Assembly (NCBI GenBank): GCA_945875225.1
Contig: CAMCJY010000102.1
Location: forward strand, 1 to 7,094
DNA length: 7,094 bases
Origin: Comamonas sp. lk
GTDB taxonomy: Bacteria > Pseudomonadota > Gammaproteobacteria > Burkholderiales > Burkholderiaceae_C
Reading direction: 5' to 3'
Below are positions 6,178 to 7,094 of this stretch, in pieces. The notes beneath the pieces were generated by a model that did no database searches, had not been told where the DNA came from, and was given only the letters and a program-made list of their open reading frames with translations. Positions within the stretch are counted from its first letter, which is position 1; each line of letters begins with the position of its first letter. The position numbers and the translations under genes are program-made.

Positions 6178-6225
6178 AGGCGGGGTGGACGCTGGGCCTC
6201 CGTGGTTTAAACGGTAGCCCCGCCT
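6178..6225. repeat. 8-bp inverted repeat enclosing a smaller dyad, upstream of the GH13 gene
   Basis: AGGCGGGG (6178-6185) and CCCCGCCT (6218-6225) are perfect reverse complements 32 bp apart. Inside lie CCGT (6200-6203) and ACGG (6211-6214) around GGTTTAA, including the palindrome GTTTAAAC (6205-6212). The right arm ends on the first base of the -10-like TACAAT, so a factor bound here could affect transcription of the sugar gene. Function is inferred. Confidence 0.35.
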
Positions 6226-6230
6226 ACAAT
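6225..6230 (+). promoter_or_regulatory. Putative -10 box of the alpha-glucosidase promoter
   Basis: TACAAT matches the sigma-70 consensus TATAAT at five of six positions and lies 51 bp before the ATG. No good -35 is found 16-18 bp upstream (the sequence there is GTGGTTT), which would fit a promoter needing an activator. Predicted transcription start is near 6237. Confidence 0.35.
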
Positions 6231-6240
6231 GGTTGCAGCC

Positions 6241-6257
6241 ACCGGCGCAGGGCCGGT
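6241..6257 (+). other. Leader hairpin of the alpha-glucosidase mRNA
   Basis: ACCGGC (6241-6246) and GCCGGT (6252-6257) form a perfect 6-bp stem with a five-base loop. It would sit within a few bases of the predicted transcript 5' end and 10 nt before the Shine-Dalgarno GGAG. It may simply protect the 5' end; there is no T-run to make it a terminator. Confidence 0.35.
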
Positions 6258-6266
6258 TGTCCTCTT

Positions 6267-6270
6267 GGAG
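6267..6270 (+). promoter_or_regulatory. Shine-Dalgarno of the GH13 gene
   Basis: GGAG lies 11 nt before the ATG at 6282, slightly long but usable spacing. It supports that start, which also leaves a normal short N-terminal lead-in before the conserved DWWRGGIIYQIYPRSF block. Confidence 0.5.
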
Positions 6271-6281
6271 CCGCAGCATTC

Positions 6282-7094
6282 ATGACACAAGCGTCCGCAG
6301 CGCGGGTTGAAAAAACGGATTGGTGGCGCGGCGGCATCATCTACCAAATATACCCACGTTCCTTCCAGGACAGCAACGGCGACGGGGTAGGCGATCTGCC
6401 CGGCATCACGCAACGCTTAGCCCATGTTGCAGCCCTAGGCGCAGACGCGGTGTGGCTTTCGCCGGTGTTCAAAAGCCCGATGAAAGACTTCGGCTATGAC
6501 GTCAGCGACTACCGCGACATCGACCCGCTGTTCGGCACACTGGGCGACTTTCGCGATCTGGTGGGCCACGCCCACAAGTTGGGGCTCAAGGTGATGATCG
6601 ATCAGGTGCTTTCGCACACATCGGATCAACACCCCTGGTTTGTTGAAAGCCGTGCCAGCCACGACAACTCCCGCGCAGACTGGTATGTGTGGGCGGACGC
6701 ACGCGACGACGGCACGCCGCCCAACAACTGGCTCTCCATCTTTGGCGGCAGCGCTTGGCAGTGGGACACCCGACGCTTGCAGTACTACCTGCACAACTTT
6801 CTGGTCTCGCAACCCGACCTCAATTTCCACAACCCGCAGGTGCGCGCAGCCATCCTCGACGACGTGCGCTTCTGGCTCGAACTCGGGGTGGACGGCTATC
6901 GCCTTGACACCGCGAATTTTTACTTTCACGACCAGGCGCTGCGCAACAACCCGGGGCGCGGCCAGCCCGACCCCAACGACGCCTCGGTCGACCCAGTCAA
7001 CCCCTACAGCCGCCAGCACCATGTGTACGACAAAAGCCGGCCCGAGAACCTCGGGTTTTTGAAGGAACTGCGCGCCCTGCTGGACCGCTACCCC
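6282..7094 (+). CDS. GH13 alpha-glucosidase (probably subfamily 23), C-terminus cut off
   Basis: The first 271 residues of an enzyme that hydrolyses or transfers alpha-glucosyl residues of short oligosaccharides, normally about 540 residues. Seen in order: WWRGGIIYQIYPRSF (14-28), the calcium-loop-like DSNGDGVGDLPGI (30-42), AVWLSPVFKSPMKDFGYDV (56-74), conserved region I DQVLSHTSDQH (107-117, D107 and H112), domain-B motifs NNWLSIFGGSAWQWD (148-162), region V QPDLNFHN (177-184) and region II GYRLDTAN (205-212) with nucleophile D209. The acid/base Glu and the third carboxylate lie beyond the edge. There is no signal peptide, so it acts in the cytoplasm on imported sugar. DQVLSHTS with QPDLNFHN points to the proteobacterial GH13_23 group rather than trehalose synthase or sucrose-type enzymes. 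A transporter and LacI-type regulator would be expected nearby but cannot be seen. The upstream dyads suggest regulated expression. Confidence 0.95.
   Translation, partial: MTQASAARVEKTDWWRGGIIYQIYPRSFQDSNGDGVGDLPGITQRLAHVAALGADAVWLSPVFKSPMKDFGYDVSDYRDIDPLFGTLGDFRDLVGHAHKLGLKVMIDQVLSHTSDQHPWFVESRASHDNSRADWYVWADARDDGTPPNNWLSIFGGSAWQWDTRRLQYYLHNFLVSQPDLNFHNPQVRAAILDDVRFWLELGVDGYRLDTANFYFHDQALRNNPGRGQPDPNDASVDPVNPYSRQHHVYDKSRPENLGFLKELRALLDRYP

Larger units (their letters stand above)
6086..6281. other. Gene-free interval between rlmJ and the alpha-glucosidase gene
   Basis: These 196 bp hold no credible gene. The first 80 bp show no convincing rlmJ terminator: only GCCGT/ACGGC arms with a 16-base loop and no T-run. 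From 6166 on there is a cluster of dyads, a -10-like box, a hairpin and a Shine-Dalgarno sequence, listed separately, which together suggest the control region of the downstream GH13 gene. Confidence 0.6.

Noticed and set aside
5785..6279. Minus-strand frame of 164 codons across the rlmJ 3' end
   Set aside because: It is mainly antisense to the well-supported rlmJ and shows no domain or ribosome binding site.
6435..7022. Minus-strand frame of 195 codons opposite the alpha-glucosidase gene
   Set aside because: It is antisense to a frame carrying the full run of GH13 motifs; its Val-rich make-up mirrors the Asp/His-rich codons of the real gene.

Overview
The window is a GC-rich chromosomal segment, most likely from a betaproteobacterium of the order Burkholderiales (Comamonadaceae-like). 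This is inferred from the composition, the dense gene packing and the style of the rlmJ and alpha-glucosidase genes; no rRNA or other decisive marker is present. I see no mobile element, CRISPR array, tRNA or rRNA gene.

Minus strand, positions 1-5116: four genes read right to left in what looks like one operon. They are (1) a fused two-domain ABC permease resembling E. coli YnjC; (2) its ATPase, matching YnjD in its 217-residue length and all its motifs; (3) a CDP-alcohol phosphatidyltransferase that I recognise as a YnjF-type protein; and (4) a large protein joining an N-terminal TVP38/TMEM64 (VTT) membrane domain to a class I FAD-dependent disulfide oxidoreductase, cut by the left window edge. 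Gaps between genes are 7 to 41 nt. In E. coli the ydjXYZ-ynjABCD-ynjE-ynjF neighbourhood also puts VTT-family proteins (YdjX, YdjZ) beside this transporter and CDP-alcohol transferase, so the grouping appears conserved while its function is not known. No substrate-binding protein lies in the window, and the permease seems to lack the first membrane helix of its first half.

Positions 5117-5194: a short divergent intergenic region. It holds a 28-bp imperfect dyad (7-bp perfect outer arms plus 3-bp inner arms), a candidate operator or leader hairpin for the ynj-like operon.

Plus strand, positions 5195-6085: rlmJ, the 23S rRNA adenine-N6 methyltransferase (A2030 in E. coli), complete, with DPSY in place of the more usual DPPY catalytic motif.

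Positions 6086-6281: about 196 bp without a gene. They hold several inverted repeats, a good -10-like hexamer and a Shine-Dalgarno sequence, and look like a regulated promoter and leader for the next gene.

Plus strand, positions 6282-7094: the first 271 codons of a GH13 alpha-glucosidase, probably subfamily 23, cut by the right window edge before its acid/base residue.

Working idea for the minus-strand operon (inference only): the transporter imports a polar compound, the CDP-alcohol transferase may attach a head group to CDP-diacylglycerol, and the VTT domain, whose relatives move lipids across membranes, may act on the product, with the flavoprotein adding a redox step at the membrane.
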